Shown here piece after piece: positions 52,764 through 63,213 of a DNA stretch of 64,000 nt (positions are counted from its first letter, which is position 1; each line of letters starts with the position of its first letter). Position numbers and translations under genes: made by a program. The notes under the pieces were generated by a model. The model saw only the letters and a program-made list of their open reading frames with translations, made no database searches and had not been told where the DNA came from. The stretch is from NCBI GenBank assembly GCA_963676845.2, contig CAXXKK010000033.1, positions 5,981-69,980 of the forward strand, given 5' to 3'. This DNA comes from G963662675 sp963676845 (GTDB taxonomy: Bacteria > Bacteroidota > Bacteroidia > Bacteroidales > Prolixibacteraceae).

Positions 52764-54540
52764 AAAATATTTTATGGCAGTTGATACAAATAGATGGAGT
52801 CTGGTGGTAAAGAAGATGATGGGAGATAAAAAAATTTATTGGTTAAGCTTTTTTATCGGATTAATTAGTGGAACGGCTGCTTTAATTCTTAAAAATCTGG
52901 TTCATTTTGTAGGAGAGAGTCTTGTCGGAAGCATACGGGAATCAAGCGATAACTATCTCTTTCTGGCTTTCCCTGTTGTTGGAATTCTTGTTACTGTTTT
53001 AATTATAAAGGTATTTATAAAGGATGATCTTGGTCATGGTGTTTCGAAGGTTTTAGCTTCAATTAGTTTGAAAAAAGGAAAACTAAAGGCTCATCATACT
53101 TTTTCGAGTATGATTACCAGTAGCTTTACCATTGGCTTTGGTGGTTCAGTGGGAGCGGAGGCTCCAGTGGTATTAACAGGTGCTGCAATTGGCTCAAATT
53201 TATCTAAGTTTTTTAAGTTGAGTTATACAGATACAATGCTGTTATTAGGCTGTGGGGCTACAGGTGCCATTGCCGGTATTTTTAAGGCACCATTAGCTGG
53301 TATCGTTTTTACTCTGGAAGTACTTATGTTGGATTTAACTATGTCATCGTTATTGCCACTTCTTTTGTCTGGGATTACAGCTGGAGCATTGGCTTATTTT
53401 TTTATGGGTGATGAGGTTCTGTTCACTTTTAAATTAGTTAATACTTTCGATTCATCGAATATTCCTTTTTATCTTATTTTGGGGATTTTTTCAGGTTTGG
53501 TATCCCTGTATTTTACTCGGATGACCATGTTTATGGAGAGTCTGTTTAAGAAAATTAATAACTTGGCTGTTAAGATTTTAACAGGAGGTGTTATTCTTGG
53601 TTTGCTAATCTTTATTTTTCCTCCATTCTGGGGTGAAGGTTATACTTCAATTAATAAAGTTTTTAATGGTTTAGATTCGCAATTGCTTGAAAACTCGTTA
53701 TTCACCAATTTTGTGGATAATCCTTGGTTTCTAGTTGCATTTTTATTTCTATTGGTCATTTTTAAAGTATTTGCAACAACTGCAACAACTGCATCTGGAG
53801 GTGTTGGTGGTATATTCGCTCCTACTTTATTTGTTGGTGCAATGGCAGGGTATTTTGTAGCGACAGTAGTGAATTTGACAATGGGAACTAATCTTCCTGC
53901 AGATAATTTTGCTTTGGCAGGAATGGGTGCAATGATGGCTGGAGTAATGCATGCACCTCTTTTGGGTATTTTCTTAACAGCAGAAATTACAGGTGGCTAT
54001 CAGTTATTTTATCCATTAATAATTTCAGCTACAGCATCTTATTTAACTATTATTCAATTTGAACCCTATTCAATTTATACTAAACGACTGGCTTTGGATG
54101 GTCAGTTGGTTACCCATCATAAAGATAAGGCTGCCCTTCATTTTATGGAGGTTCAAAAACTAATTGAAAAGGATTTTGAGGTCGTCTCTCCGGAGGCTAC
54201 CTTAGGTGATCTGACTAAGGTGATTGCCCGGTCTCAGCGCAACTTATTTCCGGTTGTGGATAAAGAAGGATATTTAAAGGGTATGATTAAAATGAATGAC
54301 ATTCGTGAGTTAATTTTTAAACATGAACTTTATGATCAGGTTTTTGTGAAAGATTTGATGTACATGCCCGAATTTTACATTTCTCCTAGAGATACAATGC
54401 ACACGGTTGCTGCAAAATTTGAAACCAGTGGTCGTTATAATCTGGCCGTTATTGATAAAGGAAAGTACATCGGTTTTATTTCACGTGCACGCGTGTTCTC
54501 GGATTATCGCTATACCATGCGTACTTTATCGCACGATTAA
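52756..54540 (+). CDS. CLC-family chloride channel/antiporter with CBS pair, copy B
   Basis: A 594-residue paralogue of the preceding protein, similar along its whole length including the CBS pair and the closing SHD/LSHD residues. The gating glutamate E135 is kept, but the motif reads GAEAPVVL instead of GxEGP, and the first filter motif is HGVSKV. The pair may assemble as a heterodimer, since CLC proteins are dimers. The start overlaps the end of copy A; an ATG 18 bases later is an alternative. Confidence 0.9.
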   Translation: MIKKYFMAVDTNRWSLVVKKMMGDKKIYWLSFFIGLISGTAALILKNLVHFVGESLVGSIRESSDNYLFLAFPVVGILVTVLIIKVFIKDDLGHGVSKVLASISLKKGKLKAHHTFSSMITSSFTIGFGGSVGAEAPVVLTGAAIGSNLSKFFKLSYTDTMLLLGCGATGAIAGIFKAPLAGIVFTLEVLMLDLTMSSLLPLLLSGITAGALAYFFMGDEVLFTFKLVNTFDSSNIPFYLILGIFSGLVSLYFTRMTMFMESLFKKINNLAVKILTGGVILGLLIFIFPPFWGEGYTSINKVFNGLDSQLLENSLFTNFVDNPWFLVAFLFLLVIFKVFATTATTASGGVGGIFAPTLFVGAMAGYFVATVVNLTMGTNLPADNFALAGMGAMMAGVMHAPLLGIFLTAEITGGYQLFYPLIISATASYLTIIQFEPYSIYTKRLALDGQLVTHHKDKAALHFMEVQKLIEKDFEVVSPEATLGDLTKVIARSQRNLFPVVDKEGYLKGMIKMNDIRELIFKHELYDQVFVKDLMYMPEFYISPRDTMHTVAAKFETSGRYNLAVIDKGKYIGFISRARVFSDYRYTMRTLSHD

Positions 54541-54571
54541 AATGTATTGTTCAAAACCTGACAATAAATGG

Positions 54572-54964
54572 TTAATTGAAATGCTTAAGGTTTAGTGAAT
54601 AAATACCAATAAACAGGATTGTATATATGGTATTTGTTGTAGAGAACGAATTTCCACCCAACCACATAAGAGGAAGAAATAAAATAACTATTTGAGCCAT
54701 TGAATAGAAAAAGAAACCTGCTTTTTGTTTTTTCCACATTTTTAGTGCTCCAATAAAAGAGATAAAATATAAAGTACCCAGGGATAAAAAGAAAAGTGAC
54801 GAAGTGTTGTCCATGCTTGTTGCATTGGTGATATTCGTAATAAGCTCTTTGGCACTGTTGTAAAAGAGGGCAGAAAACCAATAAACCAGGGTTGCAATAC
54901 TACTACCTATAAATGTTAGAGTTATTGCTGCCGAAAAAGTTATGGTGTGGTCTTTATATCTCAT
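54572..54964 (-). CDS. Small four-helix membrane protein
   Basis: A 130-residue protein with four predicted helices (about 10-33, 58-78, 85-105, 110-127) and almost no soluble part. I do not recognise a family. It is convergent with the second CLC gene. The overlapping frames on both strands are weaker, because only this one has a continuous hydrophobic-helix pattern and a plausible ATG. Confidence 0.65.
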   Translation of the reverse strand: MRYKDHTITFSAAITLTFIGSSIATLVYWFSALFYNSAKELITNITNATSMDNTSSLFFLSLGTLYFISFIGALKMWKKQKAGFFFYSMAQIVILFLPLMWLGGNSFSTTNTIYTILFIGIYSLNLKHFN

Positions 54965-55069
54965 GATGAATTTCTAAATAGACAGATATTTATATTGTTA
55001 CCAAAATTGTATAAAAAAAAGAAACCTCCAAAACTTTAGAGATTTCTTTTTATAAAGAAGTGTTTGCTT

Positions 55070-55543
55070 TTATGCAATTTTTGCATTTGAGAAACGTAGC
55101 ACTACCGGCTCAACCAAATCTTCAAAATCAGCATATTTCATGCGGATTAGTTCTGTATGGGTGCCGGCATTAAATGCTATTTCTTCATCTCTTGCTAAAC
55201 TTTCAGCTACATAAACTTCCATTCCGTAAAGATTCCCAAATGGAGGCATAGCTCCAATTTCGCATTCTGGAAACATGTGTTTAAATTCCATTTCAGTGGC
55301 AATTTGAACATTCCTTGAGCCGGTTGTTTCTTTTAACGATTCAAGTTTTACCCGGTATGAAGCAGGTAGTACAGCCATGGCCATTCTTCCATCAAGTTTA
55401 ACCATAACAGTCTTTGCCAGTTCTTTGCCTGAAATGTGTGTCGTTGCTGCAATTCTCTGGGCATTATAAGCTGCTGAGTGAGTGATTGTAGTGTACTCAA
55501 TACTATTTTTGTCCAGAAATTCTTTTAATTTTTTAATAGGCAT
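55070..55543 (-). CDS. YbaK/EbsC-type aminoacyl-tRNA deacylase
   Basis: A 157-residue protein with the YbaK/ProXp fold: EYTTITHSAAYNAQRIAATTHISGKELAKTVMVKLDGRMAMAVLPASYRVKLESLK, with the conserved lysine in ELAKTVMV, and GAMPPFGNLYGMEVYVAESL. Such proteins hydrolyse mischarged tRNAs, usually Cys- or Ala-tRNA(Pro). The specificity cannot be decided here. Confidence 0.85.
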   Translation of the reverse strand: MPIKKLKEFLDKNSIEYTTITHSAAYNAQRIAATTHISGKELAKTVMVKLDGRMAMAVLPASYRVKLESLKETTGSRNVQIATEMEFKHMFPECEIGAMPPFGNLYGMEVYVAESLARDEEIAFNAGTHTELIRMKYADFEDLVEPVVLRFSNAKIA

Positions 55544-55878
55544 AGATCATGATTTAAAGGATGAACTTCAGATGCATTTTTATACATCACATAACAATTA
55601 GGACAGAGCAGGTGAGGTTGACTTGCTTGATAGAGGCTCTGTTTAAATTGTACTGGAAGTGGGTGTATCAAGTTACAAAAAAATGGCTTTGATTTTATTA
55701 TTATACTGGCATGGTGTGAATGAAGGTTGACAAGTTTAAAAATTATAGATGAAAGGAATTTTGTAGTTCCTGTAAGAACTAAAAAATTGTACCTTTGCGT
55801 TTTAATTTAATTTGAAGATCAGGTCATTTTTCAAATAAATTAGTACGAATAAATTTCAAAAATTTTGAATATAATCAT
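55544..55878 (+). promoter_or_regulatory. glyA upstream region
   Basis: A 335-bp gap between divergent genes. TACCTTTG at 55790-55797 is an exact -7 element and would start the glyA transcript with a leader of about 75 nt. I see no riboswitch-like fold and no reading frame in the rest. Confidence 0.5.
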
Positions 55879-57159
55879 ATGAAAAGAGATCAAGTAGTTT
55901 TTGACATTATTGAAAAAGAACGCCAGCGACAGTTGAGCGGAATAGAATTGATTGCATCTGAGAACTTTGTTAGTGAGCAGGTTATGGAAGCTATGGGTTC
56001 TGTAATGACTAATAAATATGCTGAAGGCTATCCGGGGAAACGTTATTACGGCGGTTGTCAGTGTGTTGATCAAACAGAACAGTTGGCTATTGACCGTTTG
56101 AAAGAAGTTTTTGGCGCAGAATATGCAAATGTTCAACCACACTCGGGTGCACAAGCTAATGCTGCTGTTTTAAGTGTAATTTTAAAGCCAGGAGATAAAT
56201 TCCTTGGACTTGATCTTTCTCATGGAGGTCACCTTTCGCATGGTTCTCCTGTAAACTCATCAGGTATTTTATATCATCCAATTGCCTATCATGTAAAAGA
56301 AGATACAGGTATGGTTGATTATGATGAAATGGAAGCTTTGGCTAAAGAACATCAGCCAAAATTAATCATTGGTGGTGCATCGGCTTATTCCAGAGAGTGG
56401 GATTATGCACGTATGCGTAAAATCGCTGATGAGGTTGGTGCAATGTTTATGGTTGACATGGCTCACCCTGCAGGTTTGATTGCAGCCGGTTTGCTTGAAA
56501 ATCCGGTTAAACATGCGCACATTGTAACTTCAACTACTCACAAAACTCTTCGTGGCCCAAGAGGTGGAATTATTCTTATGGGTAAAGATTTTGAAAACCC
56601 ATTTGGCTATAAAACACCAAAAGGTGTAACTAAAATGATGTCTGCTGTTATTGATTTTGCGGTATTCCCCGGACAACAAGGTGGTCCGTTGGAGCATGTG
56701 ATTGCTTCTAAAGCCGTCGCTTTTGGTGAAGCTTTAGAACCTTCATATAAAGAATATCAGACTCAGGTGAAAAAGAATGCTGCTGTAATGGCTCAGGCTT
56801 TTGTTGATAAAGGTTACAAGGTGATTTCCGGTGGTACGGATAATCACAGCATGTTGATTGACCTTCGTACTAAATTCCCTGAACTAACTGGTAAAAAAGC
56901 AGAGAATACGCTTGTTCTTGCAGACATTACCATCAATAAAAACATGGTTCCTTTTGATAGCCGTTCTCCATTCAGTACTTCAGGTTTAAGAGTTGGTACT
57001 CCTGCAATTACTACCCGTGGATTAAAAGAAGAACAAATGGGAATTATTGTTGATTTGATTGATGAAGTTTTATCTGACATTGATAACGAAGAAGTAATTA
57101 CTTCTGTAAGGAAAAAAGTAAATGCAATGATGAAAGATTTACCACTTTTTGCATGGTAA
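55879..57159 (+). CDS. glyA: Serine hydroxymethyltransferase
   Basis: GlyA converts serine and tetrahydrofolate to glycine and methylene-tetrahydrofolate. The 426 residues are of family length. The PLP lysine is K222 in VTSTTHKTLRGPRGG. ASENF (27-31), NKYAEGYPGKRYYGG (45-59), and the PLP-stacking histidine and aspartate in MVDMAHPAG are all present. A strong terminator follows. Confidence 0.98.
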   Translation: MKRDQVVFDIIEKERQRQLSGIELIASENFVSEQVMEAMGSVMTNKYAEGYPGKRYYGGCQCVDQTEQLAIDRLKEVFGAEYANVQPHSGAQANAAVLSVILKPGDKFLGLDLSHGGHLSHGSPVNSSGILYHPIAYHVKEDTGMVDYDEMEALAKEHQPKLIIGGASAYSREWDYARMRKIADEVGAMFMVDMAHPAGLIAAGLLENPVKHAHIVTSTTHKTLRGPRGGIILMGKDFENPFGYKTPKGVTKMMSAVIDFAVFPGQQGGPLEHVIASKAVAFGEALEPSYKEYQTQVKKNAAVMAQAFVDKGYKVISGGTDNHSMLIDLRTKFPELTGKKAENTLVLADITINKNMVPFDSRSPFSTSGLRVGTPAITTRGLKEEQMGIIVDLIDEVLSDIDNEEVITSVRKKVNAMMKDLPLFAW

Positions 57160-57186
57160 TTCTTTTGTTTAAAAAGATATAGTGAA

Positions 57187-57217
57187 AGGCATCTGAAAAA
57201 ATCAGATGCCTTTTTTC
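57187..57217 (+). terminator. Terminator of glyA
   Basis: AGGCATCTGA (57187-57196) pairs perfectly with TCAGATGCCT (57202-57211), followed by T6. Confidence 0.92.
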
Positions 57218-57411
57218 TATCAAAAAATTATTGTTAATAACTCTGCTATTTTTCCCATTTAGAAGTAAATGCTTCAGTAAAATAATTTTTAAAAGAAAAA
57301 TACGTTTATAATTGTTCATAAATTGATTGGAAATTAATTATTTATGGGTATTCATATCGAAAGTATTTTACTAATATGTGATTTAAAGTTTAATTGGAGA
57401 TTTTGTATTCA

Positions 57412-60400
57412 ATGATTGAGAAAAGAGTCATATTTTTCTTGTATTTTCTATTTATAGCATTTGTCTCAGTTGCGCAAAATGAGGATAAGTTTAAAGTTAC
57501 CAGTAGGTTAACAACAACAGATGGTCGGGTTGATGTTGCAACGGTTACGATTCGTGAAAATAATCGAGTAAGCGAAGTAGTTGATTTGCCTCGAAGTGGG
57601 AGGTTTGATTATGAATTTGATTTTAAAAATGAATATGTCCTAACTTTTGAGTGTGATGGATTCTATCAAAAGATTGTTGAAGTATCAACAATGGTTCCCG
57701 ACGATATTTTAGAGGAAAATAGCAAATTCCCTGTCTTTGATTTTGTAGTTAATTTATATCATCAGGTTGATGGGGTTGATGAGGGATTTTCCAGTCAGTC
57801 TGTAGCTCGAATCTATTACGATGAAGATCTTGATAATTTTGATGCAATATCCTATTATTCTGATAAGGATATTGAAAAAATTATTGCTGAAGCAGAAGTG
57901 CAGGAGTCAAATACGAATGATGAGGCTGAAGAGATTCGTCGAATTGATGACCGGGAATTGGCTCAAATGGAGCGTGATTACGACAGTGCCATTTCAGATG
58001 GTGATGCTTCTTATCAAAGACAAGATTACGATGAGGCTTTATTGAAATATGAAGAAGCTTTAAATATATTCCCAAACCGATCTTATGCGAGTGACCGGAT
58101 AGCTGAGATTAAAGACTTAATGGCCTTGATGCAGTTGACTGCTTTACAAGTGGAAAATGACTATCAGTCAGCAATATCAGACGGGGATACAAATTTCGAC
58201 AATGAACTTTACAAAGAAGCATCAGATGCATATTTACTTGCATTGAGTTACAAAGAAAATGATGCATATGCAACAGAACGGTTTGCTGAGTCGAATAGGA
58301 TGCTTGAGTTGCAGCAGGTTAATGGTCGGTACAATGAATTGATAGCTCAGGCTGATGAGGAATTCAGCAATGAACGTTACAATGAAGCCCGTCCATTATA
58401 TGAACAGGCAATTGATGTAAAACCTGATGATTCTCAATATGCACGAGACCAAATTGAAGCAATTGATCAGGAACTTGCACGACAGGAGCAGCTGGAATTA
58501 GAGGAGCAGCAATATAATGAGCTGATAGCAAAAGGGGATGAGGCGATTAAAAATGAAGAATACCAGGACGCAATTCTGCTGTTTGATGAGGCTTTAGTAA
58601 TTCGTGAAGAAGATAATTATGCATTAGATCAAAAAGCTTTTGCTGAAGAGCATTTGTTGCAACAACAAAATGATGCTCTTTATGCAGATTTGATTGAAGA
58701 AGCAGATGAGCAGTTTGATGATAATCTATTGAATGAGGCTAGTGAAATATATAATCAAGCCTTAGAAATAAAACCAGAAGAAGAATATCCAAAATCTAAA
58801 TTGTCAGAGATTCAAAGATTACTTGAGGAGCAATCTATTCAGCAACAATATGATGATATTATCGCATTAGCGGATCACTCTTTTCAAATACAGAAATACG
58901 ATCAGGCAATTAATTCATACGAGGAAGCATTATCTGTAAAACCAGATGAAATCTATCCCTCAGATCAAATAAGTAAAATTGAGGAGGAACTAGCTCGCTT
59001 ACAGGAATTAGCAGAAGCGTTGGAGGCTGAATATCAATCAGCAATTTCAACAGGAAGGGATTATATGAGTGAAGAGGCCTTTAGTGAAGCTCGGGAGTTG
59101 TTTCTGGAAGCAAAGGATTTGAAGCCAGAAGAAACACTCCCCGATGAGTTGATTGCTGAAGCAGATTCACTTGAGCAGGCCTTGGCTGAAGCTTTGGCTC
59201 GTGAAGAGGCCTTGCGCCTTGAGCGTGAAGAAAACTATCAAGCTGCTATTGCTGAAGCAGATCAGTTGCTGGCTGATGAAGAATTGGAATCGGCCAAAGA
59301 AAATTATGAAAATGCTCTTTCATTCAAGCCGGAAGAAGAATATCCACAGGAACAAATTGCTTTTATTGATGCAGAATTGAACCGCATAGCAGAACAGGAA
59401 TCGGCATATAATAATTTGATTAATGAAGCTGATGACTTAGTTGATAGTGAAGAATATTCAGAAGCTATTAATACCTACAATGAGGCATTGGAACTTAAAC
59501 CTGAAGAAGAGTATCCAAAAGAGCAAATATCACAATTGGAGGAAAGGTTAGCAGAACTTGCAGCAGAACAGGAATTGGAAGAAAATTATCAGGCAAGTAT
59601 TGATTTAGCCGATTCATATTTTGATGAAGAATCTTATGATTCTGCAAAAAATGAGTATCAGAATGCCTTAGAAATAAAGCCGGAAGAATCCTATCCTGCG
59701 GAAAAGATTATTGAGATCAATGATATTCTTGCGGAGATACAACGTCTGCAAAATGAGCAGGAACGTTTGCAACAGGAATATGATAATTTAATTACGAATG
59801 CTGATCAATCTTTTGAAGATAGGCAATGGCAGAAATCCAGGATTGCTTATACACAGGCTTTAGAATTAAAACCAGAGGAGTCGTATCCTCAGCAACAATT
59901 GGATGAAATCGACAGACTTGAAATACAGGAGGTTGTGGAAATGTATGAGCAATTTATTAGTCTGGGAGATGATCAGTATGATCAAACGGCTTATGTTGAG
60001 GCTATTGAGTCGTATCAGCAAGCACTGGAATGGAAAGACGGTGATGAATATGCTCAATCACAAATAGACCAGATTAATGATCTTATCGCTCAACTGGAAG
60101 CTGAGGAAAAAGCACAGATGGAGTTGGACGAAGAGTATCAGTCATTGATTGCTTCTGCAGATAATCAATTCAATGATGGATTGTATGATGAGGCTAAGTC
60201 CGCTTATCTGGAAGCGCTTGTTTTAAAACCGGAAGAGCAATATCCAACAGAGAGAATCACCGAAATAGAGAGAATCATTCAGCAATTGGCAGAACAGGCT
60301 GAGACTGATGTGCAATACAATCAAATTCTGGCAAATGCCAACAATTTGTATGATGATGAGAATTTTGAGGATGCATTAAGCTTATACCAGGAAGCTCATG

Positions 60401-62232
60401 AATTGAAACCAGAAGAGTTGTTTCCATCCCAAAGAATTGAAGAAATACAAAACTTGGTTCAGCAACTTGAAGATATGGCTAGATTAGCCGCAGAAGAAGA
60501 AGCAAGGAAGTTACAAATGGAGCAGGAAAGGCAGGCGCAATATGATGAAGCTGTTGCAGATGGAGATAAAGAACTTCAAATTAATAACTTCGAAAATGCC
60601 CAATCTTTTTATACACAAGCATTATCTATTTTCCCGAATGAGCAATATCCACAAAATAAACTGGATGAGATTGATCGTTTGATGGAAGAGAGACGGTTGG
60701 AAGAATTAGCTCGTCAGGAACAGGCATATCAGGATTCACTGTTGGCAGAGCAACAACGGAATTATAATGAAAAGCTTGAAGATGCTAAAGGATTTATTGA
60801 TGCAGAACAGTTTGTAATGGCGCTTACTGCTTACCAGGAAGCTATTTCTATTATGCCATCAAAAGAAAGCGAACTTTCCGGGGTGATCAATCAACTTGAA
60901 AATAAAATTCAGGAATTAGAGGCTCTTGAAACTAACTATAACAAAGCAATTGCTGATGCAGACAGGTATTTTGAGGAAAGAGTATGGGATGATGCACGTA
61001 ATAATTATAGAAAAGCGCTGGCTTTAAAAAGGGATGAAGCATATCCTCAATCTCAATTAGTCTTGATAGAGCAACGAATACAAGAGGAAATAGAGGCGGA
61101 GCAGGCTATGGTTAGAATGAATGAAGAGTATCAACGAGTTATTTATGATGCCGATTTGTCATTTGAAAGGGATAATTATTACAATGCAAAAGAACTATAC
61201 GAAACCGCTCATAATTTGAAACCGAATGAAGAATATCCAATACAGCAAATTGCAGAGCTTGATACGATTTTAGCAGAGATACAGGCGCAACAGCAGGAAC
61301 TTGAAGACGAATACAATCAATTTATTGCAAAAGCAGACCAGTATTTTAATGATGAAGATTATTCTCCAGCCCGGGAAGAGTATATGAATGCCCTTGAACT
61401 TAAGCCTGGAGAACAATATCCTCAATCACAAATTTTAGAACTTGATAGTCTTTTACGAAATTCAAGGTCTTCACGTTCATCTTTCATAAGCTATTTGGAT
61501 GATTCTGATGAGCATAATGAGTCCAATTCAACAAATGAGTATGATAAATTAATCCGGTTGGCAGATAGCAACTATACCAATGAGGGATATAAAATAGCTC
61601 AGTTTTATTATTACCAGGCTTTAAATGTTGCTCCGGAAGAATCTTATCCTCAACAACGTATTCAACAGATTGCGGAGATCATAAATACGAGGATGAACCA
61701 GGAAGATTTAATTGAATATGATAAGGCTATAGAGCAGGCAGATCTTGAGTTTGATAGCTCAAATTATCCGGTAGCTCGTTTTTACTACAACAAAGCGCTT
61801 GAGTTTAAATCCTGGGAACAATATCCTAAAGATCAGCTGGAAGAAATCAGGAAAATATCGAATACACTTCTTTCTCAAGTTGAAGAAGAAAAATACAAAG
61901 AGCTTATCGCAATTGCCGATGAAGCTTTCTATTCTGATGATTATTCAGTTGCCCGTTCCTATTATAACAAAGCTTTGGAAATACGAAGAGAAGAACAGTA
62001 TCCAATTATAAAATTACATGATATCGAGGTCGCAATTGCAAAAAATGATGAAGAGCTTCTATCGATCGAGTTTTATGATTTGGTAGCTAAAGCTGATAAT
62101 GCTTTCGAGGTAAAAGAATATGCTGTTGCCCGCACATATTATAACCAGGCAATTGGATTAAAACCAAACGAACAATACCCAAAAGAACAGATTGAAATAA
62201 TAAGTGAACTATTGGAGGAAGTACTTGAATAA
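57412..62232 (+). CDS. Giant secreted protein of 23 TPR-like repeats
   Basis: A 1606-residue protein with a signal peptide (MIEKRVIFFLYFLFIAFVSVAQ) and an N-terminal beta domain (about 25-150, TTTDGRVDVATVTIREN ... GFYQKIVEVS). From about residue 185 it is 23 tandem units of 55-75 residues. The consensus is Y..lI..AD..f....Y..A...Y..AL.lKP.E.YP..qI.eI...l, that is, a TPR-like helix pair followed by a variable coiled-coil linker rich in Glu and Gln. The protein is strongly acidic. Units 20-23 are more alike (YxVARxYYNKAL) and may be the newest. A periplasmic scaffold is a reasonable guess, but I recognise no named family. I chose the ATG at 57412 over a TTG six codons earlier. Confidence 0.85.
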   Translation: MIEKRVIFFLYFLFIAFVSVAQNEDKFKVTSRLTTTDGRVDVATVTIRENNRVSEVVDLPRSGRFDYEFDFKNEYVLTFECDGFYQKIVEVSTMVPDDILEENSKFPVFDFVVNLYHQVDGVDEGFSSQSVARIYYDEDLDNFDAISYYSDKDIEKIIAEAEVQESNTNDEAEEIRRIDDRELAQMERDYDSAISDGDASYQRQDYDEALLKYEEALNIFPNRSYASDRIAEIKDLMALMQLTALQVENDYQSAISDGDTNFDNELYKEASDAYLLALSYKENDAYATERFAESNRMLELQQVNGRYNELIAQADEEFSNERYNEARPLYEQAIDVKPDDSQYARDQIEAIDQELARQEQLELEEQQYNELIAKGDEAIKNEEYQDAILLFDEALVIREEDNYALDQKAFAEEHLLQQQNDALYADLIEEADEQFDDNLLNEASEIYNQALEIKPEEEYPKSKLSEIQRLLEEQSIQQQYDDIIALADHSFQIQKYDQAINSYEEALSVKPDEIYPSDQISKIEEELARLQELAEALEAEYQSAISTGRDYMSEEAFSEARELFLEAKDLKPEETLPDELIAEADSLEQALAEALAREEALRLEREENYQAAIAEADQLLADEELESAKENYENALSFKPEEEYPQEQIAFIDAELNRIAEQESAYNNLINEADDLVDSEEYSEAINTYNEALELKPEEEYPKEQISQLEERLAELAAEQELEENYQASIDLADSYFDEESYDSAKNEYQNALEIKPEESYPAEKIIEINDILAEIQRLQNEQERLQQEYDNLITNADQSFEDRQWQKSRIAYTQALELKPEESYPQQQLDEIDRLEIQEVVEMYEQFISLGDDQYDQTAYVEAIESYQQALEWKDGDEYAQSQIDQINDLIAQLEAEEKAQMELDEEYQSLIASADNQFNDGLYDEAKSAYLEALVLKPEEQYPTERITEIERIIQQLAEQAETDVQYNQILANANNLYDDENFEDALSLYQEAHELKPEELFPSQRIEEIQNLVQQLEDMARLAAEEEARKLQMEQERQAQYDEAVADGDKELQINNFENAQSFYTQALSIFPNEQYPQNKLDEIDRLMEERRLEELARQEQAYQDSLLAEQQRNYNEKLEDAKGFIDAEQFVMALTAYQEAISIMPSKESELSGVINQLENKIQELEALETNYNKAIADADRYFEERVWDDARNNYRKALALKRDEAYPQSQLVLIEQRIQEEIEAEQAMVRMNEEYQRVIYDADLSFERDNYYNAKELYETAHNLKPNEEYPIQQIAELDTILAEIQAQQQELEDEYNQFIAKADQYFNDEDYSPAREEYMNALELKPGEQYPQSQILELDSLLRNSRSSRSSFISYLDDSDEHNESNSTNEYDKLIRLADSNYTNEGYKIAQFYYYQALNVAPEESYPQQRIQQIAEIINTRMNQEDLIEYDKAIEQADLEFDSSNYPVARFYYNKALEFKSWEQYPKDQLEEIRKISNTLLSQVEEEKYKELIAIADEAFYSDDYSVARSYYNKALEIRREEQYPIIKLHDIEVAIAKNDEELLSIEFYDLVAKADNAFEVKEYAVARTYYNQAIGLKPNEQYPKEQIEIISELLEEVLE

Positions 62233-62336
62233 ATACGATTGGGTTATAAGCTGAATTGAGAACTCTTCATTATTAAATCATTTAAAAACGATTCTTATTC
62301 ATCCTTCAAATGATGGTATTCTTATGAGAAACAAAC

Positions 62337-62344
62337 TAATTTTG
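62337..62344 (+). promoter_or_regulatory. Promoter -7 element of mazG
   Basis: TAATTTTG matches TAnnTTTG 22 bp before the mazG ATG. Confidence 0.42.
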
Positions 62345-62366
62345 AGAAAATCAAAATCATTAAGGT

Positions 62367-63143
62367 ATGACTGAAAAATTAGAAGCATTTGGCAAGTTGC
62401 TGGAGATTATGGACGAACTGCGTGAAAAATGTCCGTGGGACAGGGAGCAAACTTTCGAGTCGCTTCGGAAAAATACCATTGAAGAAACTTATGAACTGAC
62501 AGATGCAATCTTGCAAGCTGATTTGGATGAAATAAAGAAAGAGCTTGGAGATTTATTATTGCATATTGTTTTTTATGCAAAAATAGGCGAAGAAAAGCAG
62601 GCCTTTGATATTAGTGATGTGATTAAGAATTTAAATGAAAAACTAATTTATCGTCACCCTCATATATTTAGTGATGTTGATGTTAAGAATTCTCGGGAGG
62701 TTGAACAAAACTGGGAAGCTTTAAAACTGAAGGAGAAGGGGCGCAAGAAGAAAACAGTTTTGGAAGGTGTTCCAAAATCGTTGCCTGCTTTGGTGAAAGC
62801 TAACAGAGTTCAGGAAAAAGTGAGTGGTGTAGGTTTTGATTGGGATCAACCGGAGCAGGTTTGGGAGAAAGTAAAAGAAGAAGTTGCTGAACTTCAGTAT
62901 GAAATAACTGCAAATAACAAAGATAAGGTGGAGGCCGAATTTGGCGATTTGTTTTTCTCTATGGTTAATGCTGCCCGCTTATATGGTGTTGACCCGGAGG
63001 CTGCACTGGAACGCACAAACCTGAAATTTATAAAGCGCTTTAACTACCTTGAAAGCAAAACCCTTAAGAAGGGCATGGATTTAAAAGAAATGAGCCTTGA
63101 TGAAATGGATAAATACTGGGAAGAGGCGAAGAAAATGGACTAA
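62367..63143 (+). CDS. mazG: Nucleoside triphosphate pyrophosphohydrolase
   Basis: A 258-residue MazG protein with two tandem MazG domains. The first carries CPWDREQTFESLRKNTIEETYELTDAI and ELGDLLLHIVFYAKI, the EExxE-12-28-ExxD metal-binding pattern. The second has VKEEVAELQYEI ... EFGDLFFSMVNAARL. It hydrolyses (d)NTPs to monophosphates and cleans the nucleotide pool. It stands alone. Confidence 0.96.
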   Translation: MTEKLEAFGKLLEIMDELREKCPWDREQTFESLRKNTIEETYELTDAILQADLDEIKKELGDLLLHIVFYAKIGEEKQAFDISDVIKNLNEKLIYRHPHIFSDVDVKNSREVEQNWEALKLKEKGRKKKTVLEGVPKSLPALVKANRVQEKVSGVGFDWDQPEQVWEKVKEEVAELQYEITANNKDKVEAEFGDLFFSMVNAARLYGVDPEAALERTNLKFIKRFNYLESKTLKKGMDLKEMSLDEMDKYWEEAKKMD

Positions 63144-63213
63144 TATTTTAAGTTGGAAGCTGACTCAATGACAACGATATGACCTAATAACAATGAATAA
63201 CTATTCCCTGTCT

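Noticed and set aside
54407..54595. 62-residue plus-strand reading frame at the end of the second CLC gene
   Set aside because: It is an out-of-frame shadow of the CLC C-terminus and overlaps the convergent membrane-protein gene.
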